A stretch of DNA of 64,000 nucleotides from Heliopora coerulea (lineage: Eukaryota; Cnidaria; Anthozoa; Scleralcyonacea; Helioporidae): NCBI GenBank assembly GCA_030142905.1, contig JASJOG010000047.1:1135001-1199000 (forward strand), in the 5' to 3' direction. The position numbers were made by a program, and so were the translations under genes. Shown here piece by piece: positions 54,616-64,000 of this stretch; the stretch's first letter is position 1; each line of letters opens with the position of its first letter. Below the pieces are notes generated by a model, which was not told where the DNA came from, made no database searches, and saw only the letters and a list, made by a program, of their open reading frames with translations.

Positions 54616-56599
54616 ATGGATAACTCTCAATACGAGATCATTTATAACTATGTCACCAGAGCGGAGTACCCCGCTCAATCGTCTAAAGAGCAGAAAAGAT
54701 CGATCAGGCGTATGGTACAATCAAGGAACGCCGATGATGGCTTGCATAAAAAGTTCATCACGAAAGATGGAGTACTCTACTTCGCTGACAAGAAGTCCGA
54801 CGGCCTTGGGTTACGAGAAAGGAGAGTGGTGCGACTGGAGGAAAGTACATCCATCATTCGGGAGTGTCACGAGGCTGAGATTGGCGGAGGGCACTTCAAG
54901 CGCGATAAAACGTTTGGAAAAATTTCAGACCGATTTTATCGGCATGGTAAGATGAAGGATGTAAAGGAATACGTATCTAGCTGCGATGTCTGTCAACGAG
55001 TAGACGGTAAACTTGGAAAACAACATGCCGAGTTGCACCCAATACCCGTATCGGACGTGTGGAAACAGGTGAGATTGACTCCCCCAAAACAATGGCGCAA
55101 AATAAATGCCTTTTGGTTGTTTCCCTATTTTATACGTACTAGCCTTACCAAAAATTCGTCAACTTTAGGTGGGCATAGACTTGATTGGGCCACTTAAGAA
55201 TACCGCACAGGGAAATAGCTACATAGTCATCATGACGGATTACTTTTCTAAATGGCCGGAGGCACAAGCCATTCCAGACAAGTCAGCGAAGTCTGTGTCG
55301 GAGTTTTTGTTTAAGATGATTCTACGATACGGGTGCATGGACATCGTCATAAGTGACCAGGGCAGAGAATTCGTCAACCAGGTATGCAAGAATATCTAAA
55401 ACGCTGCCAATACGCAGCACTTTACTATTTATACGTATGAATTACATGGACAACAAAAATGTTAACGTACATATATTCATAGGTGAACAACGAGCTCTTT
55501 ACACTCACGGGTACTGATCATCGCATCACAAGTGCCTATCATCCTCAAACAAACGGATTAACTGAACGGTTTAACCAGACTTTGGAAAGGTGAGTAGTCT
55601 TAATTAGTTTTTAACTTAAGATTTAAGTTAACGAAAGATGAAAACTGTGAAATGGTGATATTTCGATTTTATTGCAAAATCATCTTCAGACCAAGTGAAC
55701 TAACATAAGCGGACCTAAGGTTTATATATATACATTAACGTTAAAGTTAGTAAACTGTACAAACTGCGGTACTCTTTCGACGTTTATTTTTCAGTTTTTA
55801 ACTGTTTTTAACCCCTAGGCAACGGAGCAGCGCACAAGAGCGATGTGTGGATCAAAGAACTAGGTCTGAAGAAAGTGGACAACAAAATTCTACAACAGAA
55901 GAGTATGCTCAACGACAGAATTATCAATGCAGCTCAGAAGCTTATAAAGAATAAATTTCCGCTAGTCGGAGGTCTTCAAGACCCTGTGCTTTCACAGACC
56001 TCGTTCGAATGCTGTCCAGGTGAAGGCGTCCAAATACACAACACAGGAAAAACCCACTGGATAACGTCCTCTTCGATGGGGGGGGGGGGGGGGGGCAGCC
56101 GATAGCTGTCTACGACAGTTGATTTAATGATCTGACGGAGTCGACCGAGTGTTATCGTGGTTTCATCGACGTCGCAAGCCAGCTTCGTATTGAGATGTGC
56201 CCAGCACAACTACAGAAAGGATCCGTTGACTGTGGCTTATTTGCGATTGCGTATGGATACGAACTAGCGAGTGGGAACACTTATCTGAATGAAGTGTCTT
56301 TTGATCAGTCTAAGATGAGAAACCACTTATTTGGCTGCTTTGAAAGAGGTGAAATCTCCCCGTTCCCACGTAGTTGTGGAACAGGCGCGTTACGTGTCAA
56401 TGGACCGAATGAGTTGGTGATACAAACATTTTGTACGTGTTGTTTGCCAGAATACGGTGATATGGCTCAATGCGATCTTTGCGACAACTGGTACCATCTT
56501 CCATGTCTGGATTTAAGTTCCTGTCCTGAGGATGATCAGGAATGGCTTTGTGACTTATGTGCTCCGCCATCGGCAAAACGCAGTAAAAAGGATGATTAG
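54616..56599 (+). pseudogene. Ginger integrase-type transposase with Ulp1 protease and PHD finger, degraded
   Basis: Four exons can be read. Exon 1 (from ATG 54,616 or further up in frame, to 55,068) has the H2C2 zinc finger: ECHEAEIGGGHFKRDKT and SSCDVCQR. Exon 2 (55,169-55,381) has the integrase core: VGIDLIGPL, MTDYFSKWPEA, VISDQGREFVNQ. Exon 3 (55,483-55,589) has HRITSAYHPQTNGLTERFNQ with the catalytic Glu (D, D, E all present). Exon 4 (about 55,820 on) has LNDRIINAAQKLI, IHNTGKTHWITSSS (His), then a G run, then VYDS (Asp), a TGA, then KGSVDCGLFAIAYG (Cys). It ends with the PHD finger FCTCCLPEYGD...CDLCDNWYHLPC...WLCDLC and a basic tail at 56,599. Lesions: a frameshift at the poly-G run (about 56,079-56,096) and a TGA in the protease (about 56,120). 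Confidence 0.85.
56079..56096 (+). repeat. Poly-G run within the Ginger protease exon
   Basis: About 18 G in a row, between codons for HWITSSS and a downstream frame starting QPIAVYDS. It is out of frame as written; length slippage or assembly error is equally possible. Confidence 0.8.
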
Positions 56600-56719
56600 T
56601 TTAGGAAGAGTTGAACTAAGGTTTTCATCGTTCTTGTAAATATAACATACAGTATTTAACGCAGTTGTTATAAGAAATAGATATATATTTTACTTTTTAA
56701 AAGTCTTGAATTACTTGTT

Positions 56720-56816
56720 TCAAAGGGGGGACAAATTTCCGAAGGGGGGACATATTTCCTAGGAAATTTGGCCCTGGGGGGGACAAATTTTTGGGAGGGA
56801 CATATTTCCTGTGACA
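56720..56816 (-). repeat. Ginger right terminal inverted repeat
   Basis: Inverted counterpart of 54,103-54,200 with the same motif order and a few substitutions. Confidence 0.85.
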
Positions 56817-57020
56817 CCGGTATTCGATTATCTTGCATTGCGCAGTGTTATGTTCCGTTGCGAGGTGCTACGTTACATTAGGAGACGTTAGGTTAGGTTG
56901 TGAGAGCAGCTGAGAGACGTTATTTTTCTTTGCAAAACGTCATGTTACATTACGAAACATGTTGCCTATGCAAAACGCTGCTTTGCATTAGGAGACGTTA
57001 CGTTAGGAGACATTAATTCC

Positions 57021-57515
57021 TAGGGGTGTAACGATTAATCGAATTCTCGGTTAATTGCGATTATGACCATTCTGTTCGATTCACGATATTTTGGTTCCAC
57101 ATTTCGATTTTCGTTCGATTTGAATTGCCCCAGGTTGCCGTTGAAAGGTGTCTTTAAAGCATTAAATAGAAATAAAAAGACACTTGGTTTTCATATTTTT
57201 AGCGGTCGTTTATTGAAATGAGTTCTTATTTTATGACATCAGAATTCAGAAACCTTTAAAATCGGTGTTATTGATTGAGGAGCTAAGGAGTTTGTACACC
57301 ATAGTTCGTATGCCATTTTGTGTTGCCTGGTAAAAAGTTAAGCATTTTTGGGTTTTGAATCCTATTAAAGGAGTTTTTGTTGAATCTCATGCTGTTTAAT
57401 TTCTGTATGATAAGAAGTTAGAAACATTTGCATAATCGAATCAAAATACTCGAAATTGAAAGGTAATAATCGAAATCGAATCGAATCGAAAGGTGTATGA
57501 ATCGTTACATCCCTG
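57021..57515. mobile_element. Non-autonomous hAT element (unit B)
   Basis: Same element at the same site, with ttaattcc at 57,013-57,020 and 57,516-57,523. Confidence 0.85.
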
Positions 57516-57615
57516 TTAATTCCTTAGGCAAAGGCTGTACGACGTTGTGAAACGTTACGTCACACTGTTACTATATATATACATGTTAGACATATTTCAT
57601 ACCTTAGACGTTTGT

Positions 57616-57758
57616 TATCCCATTGTAGAAACAAAAGATCCAAAAAACCAACCAAGTCCATGCTTTGAAAGTTGTTCACCTTTCAGCTCAAGTGTCTCAG
57701 ACCCATTTCATATTAATGCAACAAGTCACCAACACCGGACTGAAAGTACAATCCCTAG
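57616..57758 (+). pseudogene. Possible later REV3L exon remnant (unit B)
   Basis: Equivalent of 29,646-29,775, with the acceptor cccattgtag, the Ser/Pro-rich frame and the same downstream TAA. The evidence is as weak as in A. Confidence 0.28.
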
Positions 57759-58321
57759 GTGCGTGAAAAAATCTGTTCTTTAACCTGAGCTTGCACGAGA
57801 TCCAGGGTTGTCAAAAATTCTTGAAGAAGCAGCAGAATGTACTGAAGTAGACGGCTCTAGAGACCAGATGCACCCCCGGTAGGAGGAGAAAAGTAGTTAA
57901 AAACAGTTGTAAGGGGATCACACGATTTTCTTCGACCATTTGCAGTCAAAGCAGCTTCACGATATCACCGAACGGCGGGGTTTTTTGATAACGTTGGAAA
58001 TCATTGCAAATATTCACAGATAATTATTGATGTGAGAAAAATCACTTGCTTTCAAAATAACCCTAAGAGAATGAAATACAGGCCAACCATTTTCAGTCAG
58101 AATGTGGAAGAATATTTTTCACTAATCCACCACTGGCTGCAGCCAATATGTCTGATATTCTAGACTCTAGAATCTAGAGGCACATCGGGTGAGTGAATCT
58201 TTTGCTGAAGTGGTTATTTCTTGCTCAACTACACTTCACTGTATGTACACCAGACCACATCACACGATGTCGGGTTGCTGAAAAATGGCATCAAGATTGA
58301 AGTCAGGCGATTCAAGAAACC

Positions 58322-58650
58322 ATCTATTCTTCTTTCCATCCTCCTTTTCTTCCTTTCTTCCGTCCAACCCTCCCTCCCTCGCTTCATATTTTTTTTGTCT
58401 TTCTTACTCTTCTTCGTTGATTCGTTCCTTCGTCTCTTCCTTTATTCGTTTCTTTGTTCTTTCTTTTCTTCCTTCGTGTCTTTCTTCGTTCGTTCTTTTC
58501 TTCCTTCGTGTCTTCCTTCGTTTGTTCTTTTCTTCCTTCGTTCCTTCGTCCTTTTGTTCGTTTGTTTGTTTGTTCGCTGGTTCGTTCGTTCGTTTTTTCC
58601 ATCCTTCCTTGCTTCCTTCTTTCCTTCCATTCAACCTTTTTCACCTTCCT
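58322..58650 (+). repeat. Pyrimidine-rich (TTCC/TTCG)n tract (unit B)
   Basis: Copy of 30,338-30,680 with small repeat-number differences. Confidence 0.85.
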
Positions 58651-59682
58651 TTCCCCCCACACTCGCAAGCCTTGTACGAGACATAAGAAACATGACATAT
58701 GACATATGAAACATACGAAACATGACACATAGCCTAATTTCGTGAAAAGTTGCTAGTAATGTATTTCTTTTTCATAGAACGTTAAAATAGCCATTTCTTA
58801 GAGAAAGTGAGATGTTTGTCTGTTTACAACTAAGTCGTTCGGGATCATGTTAAGTACCGTCCTCCTCATTGTTTCTTCGTTCTTTGAAAGCCACGAAAAT
58901 TCTAACCCTAACCGTAACAAATGGGTTTACACACATTTTCGTGGCTTTTAAAAGAAAGCGAGCACTCGCCATTGTACGAGACGACAAGAAGTATTGCCTG
59001 CCGCTGACCATACGATCGCGAGGGCACGAAACTATCCCGACATCGAAATCCTCAAATCGAGAATTTTGCTGGTATTCAAATACACAGAAAGTCCAACCTC
59101 GACCGCCAGATTTGTGTTTTAGTCTTTTAGAATTTTGTATAATATAACATTAAAGTGAATAGAATCTTATGTGAATTTAAATGTATTTAAGAATGTCTAA
59201 TTTTTATTTTATAATAGGTGTATTTAATGTAATTTCAATTCATTTTACCGCTTTTTTAGCTCGCGTCATTGCGACTGCAGTGGTTAAAATAACTTGCATT
59301 TTCAAGATTTTTACATTTTTCAAACTCGATCTTAAGCTGCTTTGTACGGAAATTTCTCACAGTTTACATGTGTTTTTAATTTTGTAGGATTTCTGTTCTA
59401 AATGAGGTTGGTTCCTTTTAAACAGTTTGTCATGACGGGAGGATTGTAGCTTTTAAACATTATTTAGGAAATATTTAACATTCTTTTTAGGCGTAAATTC
59501 AATGAAGACAGATAATTTAGAAGAGAAATTAAGATGTAAATTTGCTATTACGATGACTGCTTTTCTTATTCAGACCTTTAGCATAGTTTTTAATAACTTG
59601 AATTATGATTTGTTTGTTGTAGCTTGGTAATTATGTTCTTAATACGCACGCTCTCAAGCTGTTCTCTCAGAAAAACTTTCTG

Positions 59683-59755
59683 AGTTCCTGACGGGAATCG
59701 AACCCGTAACCTTCTGATCGCCGGTGAGACGCTCTAACCATTGAGCTACAAAGAC
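59683..59755 (-). tRNA. tRNA-like unit, minus 1 (unit C)
   Basis: Best-preserved minus unit: acceptor gtctttg/caggaac, D stem gctc/gagc, T arm cgggttcgattcccg. Anticodon position reads GGC (Ala) but residue 33 is C. Confidence 0.5.
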
Positions 59756-59942
59756 TCAGATGGTGAGCGAAGGTTAAATTTGTGTACTGGTTCGTATAAA
59801 TGGTAGACATATGTACTGCCAGTCTGCTAGTCTCGATATGTCGTCTATTTTTATGTTAATCAATGATGTGTTTGTGGTAGCTTGGTAATTATGTTCTTAA
59901 TACGCATGCTCTCAAGCTGTTCTCTCAGAAAAACTTTCTGAG

Positions 59943-60015
59943 CCCCTGACAGGAATCGAACCCGTAACATTCTGATCGCCGGTAGGATGCTCCAACCATT
60001 GAGCTACAAAGACTT
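59943..60015 (-). tRNA. tRNA-like unit, minus 2 (unit C)
   Basis: Decayed extra unit; the anticodon arm is changed (ccggtaggatgctcc on the plus strand) and so are the acceptor ends. Confidence 0.4.
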
Positions 60016-60166
60016 AGATGGTGAGCGAAGGTTAAATTTGTGTACTAGTTCGTATAAATGGTGGACATATGTACTGCTAGTCTGCAAGTCTCGATATGCC
60101 GTCCATTATTTTTCTCTACCATCTTTACGAAGCAGTACACAAATTTAACCTTCGCTCACCATCTGA

Positions 60167-60239
60167 GTCTTTGTAGCTCAATGGTTAGAGCGTCTCACCG
60201 GCGATCAGAAGGTTACGGGTTCGATTCCCGCCAGGGACT
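60167..60239 (+). tRNA. tRNA-like unit, plus (unit C)
   Basis: gtctttg acceptor with cagggac, gctc/gagc D stem, loop ccggcga, T arm acgggttcgattcccgc. The form most likely to be called by tRNA predictors, but residue 33 is C. Confidence 0.5.
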
Positions 60240-60446
60240 CAGGAAGTTTTTCTGAAAGAACAACTTAAGAGCCATCGTATTAAGAACTTGAATTATACAT
60301 AGGCACTCACGACACGTAGAGAGGATAGAAGTGTTTGAAGTAAGAAAATGTTGAAGTTCTCAGCTTTTCTGCTTGCATCCTTCATTCCTCTAAACCATCG
60401 TATCCCGTCATCTTGAATGCCTTTCAGTGCGACAATAGAATTGTCA

Positions 60447-60570
60447 AATTCCTAGTTTAAACGTCGAACTTTTCATTTGCCAAATCTAATGTTAATGAGC
60501 AAAATCCTTTCTTCAAACCGATTTGCATTCGGTTTGGCTCATGAAAAGTTCGACGTTTGAACTGGGCCTT
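60447..60570. mobile_element. Short palindromic MITE (unit C copy)
   Basis: Copy of the element at 911-1,034 in the duplicated position. The first bases of the left arm differ slightly (aattcctag instead of aaggcctag). Confidence 0.68.
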
Positions 60571-62355
60571 ACTTCATGTATCATGAATGAATTTTACTCA
60601 ATCACCTGGCAAACAAGTAGCTGTACAGTTGTTCATAATCGAGTAGATGTAAAGATGTATAAGCCCAAGTAAATGAAGTTTTCGTATTTTATGTGTTAGT
60701 GCTGCGTTCATGGATGTTGGATTCCGTTTCATGCGAAGAAACGAAAAAATCACTGTCGATGTCAGCTCCATTTGCAGTCCTTATTAATTACGTTGCAACT
60801 TTGGTTGCAAATATCCTGCGGAATTTTTAAGTGTTACTAGGAACATTTGATAAGTACTAAGAAATTTAGCAGTGTTCCTCAGAAATTTTCCTTACTTCGT
60901 GTCATAATTTCCTAAGCTTTGTTCCGTAATTGGCCAGTAAATATAATCGTCCAATAGCAACGCACAGCATAAAACAGGTCAACAGGACGTTAGGAACGTT
61001 CAACCCGAAGTTTAGAAAATTTCTAAAGAACTTTGGCGATGCATGTTCTTGGGGTACTTGCAATAGAGTTTTCCAATTTTGAAATGTATTAAATCAAAAT
61101 GGCGACCAATTTAGGGTCTCATAGTAAGAAAATTTGATGTAGTTTCACTGTAAATACTCACAACATAAGGGGATAGTTTTTAACATTTTTCTGACCAAGA
61201 CATCTTCTCTTGACGAGTAAAATCGTCCGACATTAGCCAGAGTAAACTTTAAAGGCCGAGTACGAACGGGAAAGGGATAATTATTGATCTTCCATTTGAT
61301 CGATCACCTTTGGGTGACTTAGTAAGTTTGCAAAATAGGTTAGGTTAGAGCTTCAAACTGAGTCGTTAATTGAGTTAGTACCGAAGTTACAGCTTGTATT
61401 AGGGATTACTACGTAGATCGGACAAATAACAGGAGACAATTTATATTCGATAAGCCTGTTGGGGTTTGCTTTCCCTCGCATCGACACTTAATTATTGTCG
61501 GGATTTATCGTGCGCTCATTATCAACAAAGTCAAAACAAACCCTTCACTTTGACTTTTGAAAAATACAGGTGGCATTCAGTTTGGTCGCAAATCTGAATT
61601 GATACGATTAAAGTGTAAAGACAGAGTGAAGAATCTTATCTGATGGGAACTAGTGATTTTGAAATACGAGTCCGGAAAGGATCCGATTCGAATCGGGTAC
61701 ACACATTCCTGTTTTGTTTGAGAAGACATTGCTGATTGAATTTGGAGGTTGGACTGCAGGGGTTAATAATATACTAGCTGTAGAAGAAGCTTCAAACAGA
61801 TCTTTTGCGTATCTAACGAGTTTTAACGGAAAGTAGACGAAATTTGCATGCTGTGCTTTTGTGTTATTTAATACTTTTTACTGTTTTCGATATTTAAAGT
61901 GCAATGGCATTGTTGAAATGCTTAGCTCTGGTGTAAGGATAATGTTGACCTGAAGAGGGAAAAAGTGCAAACATTTACGGTAATCTCATAATTTATTGTT
62001 TGCTTGCGTCTTCTTGGCGCATGAAGCACTTGAAGAATGTAATTGAAATGAAACTGTAAGTATGTGAAACCAATTAAAAAAACGTCAGGGGATAAGTTGT
62101 CCTGCTTGAACATTGCCTGAGTTTCGGTAAAGTAGGTTCTAAATACAAACAGACCAACGGGGTTTGGTTTATTAAAAGTACATAAACAACGCAAGTCTGA
62201 AATCAACGAGTACACAAAGTAAATTGGTTACACACTTCACGATGTTACATGGTAAGAAACTGCATAAAGATTTAGTGAATCTAAATCGGACTAATATTAA
62301 CTGCATAAACAATAAAAAGTATATTTTCCGCCGAAACTCGTTGGATATATTACAT

Positions 62356-62954
62356 TTGGCTAAAATTGGTCTTGTAGATAGGAAAATTACTTACGCTAAC
62401 CACCCTGGTATTGCAACTATCAGAAATTTGGTCAAGCTGGAATAGTTTTGAGAAAACTCGATTCACTCTTACAACCCAAAGTAATAAAGGTTTGAACGGG
62501 GACTTGGTGACCGCGCTTAAATTTCTTGCCTACCAACAACATGGAGGCGAAAACCGCGAATCCCCGTGTGTTGATTGAAGCCGTTTTCCGTATTATGTTA
62601 CGTCTGTGGTGTGTCAGAATGGTGTGTGTGTCTTTAAAATGAAAACCGTTTTAGGCTTACAAATCCGTAGCCGTCCAGTCAAATACAGGTCAATTGTTTC
62701 TACCATAAACACAATGACCCCTTCGGAAGCCATGTTTGATTTATCGGTATACCCAGTGGTGTCAGTTATATTCCTTTCAAAGAGGCTTCACCCAGCTGGT
62801 TGTCCTCTGGCTGCAACTACAGCTGACACGACTTGTGCGTAAACTGTTGGATATAGCGCCCACCCGACCTTCAATTATAGTTCGACAAAAAATCTAAAAT
62901 TAGATAAATTTCAGATCGAGAAAACATCGCTAACTGGATTTAAAGTTTGGACTA
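62356..62954 (+). repeat. Local direct repeat, copy 1 (unit C)
   Basis: Unit C equivalent of 2,814-3,412. Confidence 0.72.
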
Positions 62955-63324
62955 TGACTTTGCAATTTTCACTTCAATCCAGTTAGTTTTTTGAAGTAAG
63001 GTCAATTTTGAGGGTTCCACCCTCCAAGTATTTTATTGAATTTTAAAAAAGAACGACTTAATTTGGATTTCACTGGATTAAACTTGAAAGATGGAGATCA
63101 ATTTCCGTACTTTGTAATCGGTGCATTAATCGAGAAGAAATATGAAAATATGTGGCATAAAATGTTCGTGTAGTTTAAAAGTACCCAGTTTGGGGCTAGT
63201 AAAACAGAATTAGGTGCATGAGTCTCCTGGAGACGTTGACGGGTAAATGCAATTGACAGTAAAATCAAACACCACTAGAGAATAATGTTTCGCTACAGAA
63301 AGAGAATGGTAATTTGTATTACAT

Positions 63325-63935
63325 TTGGCTAAAATTGGTTTTGCAGATAGGAAAATTACTTACTCTAACTACCGTGGCATTCCAACTATCAGCAATTAGG
63401 TCAAGCTGGAATAGTTTTGAGAAAACTCGATTCACTCTTACAACCCAAAATACAGTAATAAAGGTTTTAACCTGGCTTGGTGACCGCGCTTGAAATATCT
63501 TGCCTACCAACAACATGGAGGCGAAAACTGCAAAACGGTGTATTGATTAAAGTCGTTTTCGCGTTATGTAACCTCTGGAAATACGAATCGAGAAAAAACA
63601 CAGAATGGTGTGTATGAGTCTTGTAAATAAAAATATTTTCAGGCTTACAAATCTCTAGCCGTCCAGCCATAAATACTGGCCAATTGTTGCCACCATAACC
63701 ACAATGACCTCTTCGAAAGCCATGTTCGATATATCGGTATACCCAGTGGCGTCAGTTATGTATTCTTGTAAATGAAGTTTCACCCAGTTTGTTGTCCTCT
63801 GGCTGTATCTACAACTGACTCAACTTTATACAGCGCCCATCCCACCTTTAATTACAGCTCGACAAGTGATCTAAAATTAGATAAAAACATTTCAAAACGA
63901 GCAAACATCATTAACTGGATTTAGAGGTTGGACTA
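63325..63935 (+). repeat. Local direct repeat, copy 2 (unit C)
   Basis: Unit C equivalent of 3,782-4,391, close to the window edge. Confidence 0.72.
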
Positions 63936-64000
63936 CGTAGGGTTTACTCGCTGAAAATTTACAATTTAAAAGATGACCATTATGATCACTTTTTACAGAA

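Larger units (their letters stand above)
54103..56816 (+). mobile_element. Ginger-type DNA transposon with complete ends
   Basis: 2,714 bp, present in B only. Both ends are inverted repeats of about 95 bases: tgtcacaggaaatttgtccc at the left and its near-complement gggacatatttcctgtgaca at the right. The flanks are ccga (54,099-54,102) and ccgg (56,817-56,820), with a single ccgg in A near 28,849: a 4-bp target-site duplication with one mutation. TGT...ACA ends, a 4-bp duplication, a gypsy-like integrase, a Ulp1-type protease and a PHD finger together fit the Ginger family. Confidence 0.88.
30887..58854. repeat. Tandem segmental duplication, unit B (complete period)
   Basis: One full period between matching points in A and C. 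It carries gene 1, the gene 2 pseudogene and the 5' exons of REV3L in the same order and strand as unit A. Insertions absent from A lie at 31,646-32,066, 37,691-37,983, 40,421-40,679, about 44,961-45,922 and 54,103-56,816. It shares small differences and the 31,646 insertion with unit C, so B and C separated from each other after their ancestor split from A, unless gene conversion has mixed them. Confidence 0.93.
56821..58854. other. Tail of unit B after the Ginger insertion
   Basis: Contains the hAT MITE (57,021-57,515), the possible exon remnant and the pyrimidine tract (58,322-58,650). Otherwise nothing recognised. Confidence 0.55.
59607..60284. repeat. Three tRNA-like units, two minus and one plus (unit C)
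   Basis: Same insertion as 31,646-32,066, with the same aacttgaattat duplication (59,595-59,606 and 60,285-60,296), but 678 bp long. It contains one additional ~260-bp minus-strand unit (59,682 and 59,942 are equivalent points). The unit number therefore changed after insertion, between B and C. Confidence 0.87.
58855..64000. repeat. Tandem segmental duplication, unit C (first ~5 kb)
   Basis: Collinear with 30,887-36,030 of unit B and 1-4,457 of unit A. It stops at the window edge before gene 1. It contains the same tRNA-derived insertion as B, but with one extra tRNA-like unit (59,607-60,284). No protein-coding gene is recognisable in this part. Confidence 0.92.

Noticed and set aside
54615..55589. 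A gypsy/LTR retrotransposon
   Set aside because: No reverse transcriptase, protease of retroviral type or LTRs; the ends are inverted repeats with a 4-bp duplication, and Ulp1 and PHD modules follow the integrase, as in Ginger.

Overview
This window is animal nuclear DNA, most likely from a cnidarian (probably an anthozoan such as a stony coral). It is AT-rich and intron-bearing. It contains a recognisable 5' part of the animal REV3L gene and is dense in Penelope-like, Ginger, IS630/mariner-like, LINE, hAT/MITE and tRNA-derived repeats. There are no operons, ribosome binding sites or CRISPR arrays. The taxon is an inference from content only.

The main structure is a tandem segmental duplication. 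Unit A (about 1-30,886), unit B (about 30,887-58,854) and the start of unit C (about 58,855-64,000) are collinear and highly similar. The offset is about 30,886 bases from A to B and about 27,968 from B to C. Length differences come from insertions private to one unit, and the other units serve as empty sites. That makes target-site duplications readable directly and orders events in time. B and C share an insertion that A lacks, so B and C are closer to each other.

Each complete unit holds, in order: (1) about 5-7 kb with no recognisable gene; (2) gene 1, a two-exon gene for an uncharacterised cysteine-rich multi-pass membrane protein (A 7,205-14,861, about 402 aa; B 38,587-41,755, about 390 aa); (3) gene 2, an older tandem paralogue with the same exon layout, now a pseudogene (A 16,439-19,858; B 43,291-47,615); (4) the first four coding exons of REV3L (A 21,794-28,661; B 49,551-53,914), with no later catalytic exons before the next unit; (5) a repeat-rich tail leading to the next unit.

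Insertions private to unit A: a block at 8,558-13,322 with a LINE fragment and an IS630-like transposon; a GIY-YIG-encoding Penelope-like fragment inside REV3L exon 2; an inverted array of six tRNA-like units; and a 45-bp retro-inserted fragment. Private to unit B: a LINE fragment, a palindromic Penelope-like derivative, a 1.16-unit tRNA-derived insertion and a complete-ended Ginger-type DNA transposon. The most unusual signal is the set of tRNA-containing repeats. They occur as multi-unit, often head-to-head arrays, or as slightly more than one unit, and are bounded by 11-14 bp target-site duplications. This looks like reverse transcription of multimeric or circular RNA, but that is inference.

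All boundaries were read by eye and are usually good to about 20 bases; exon ends and target-site duplications are more exact.
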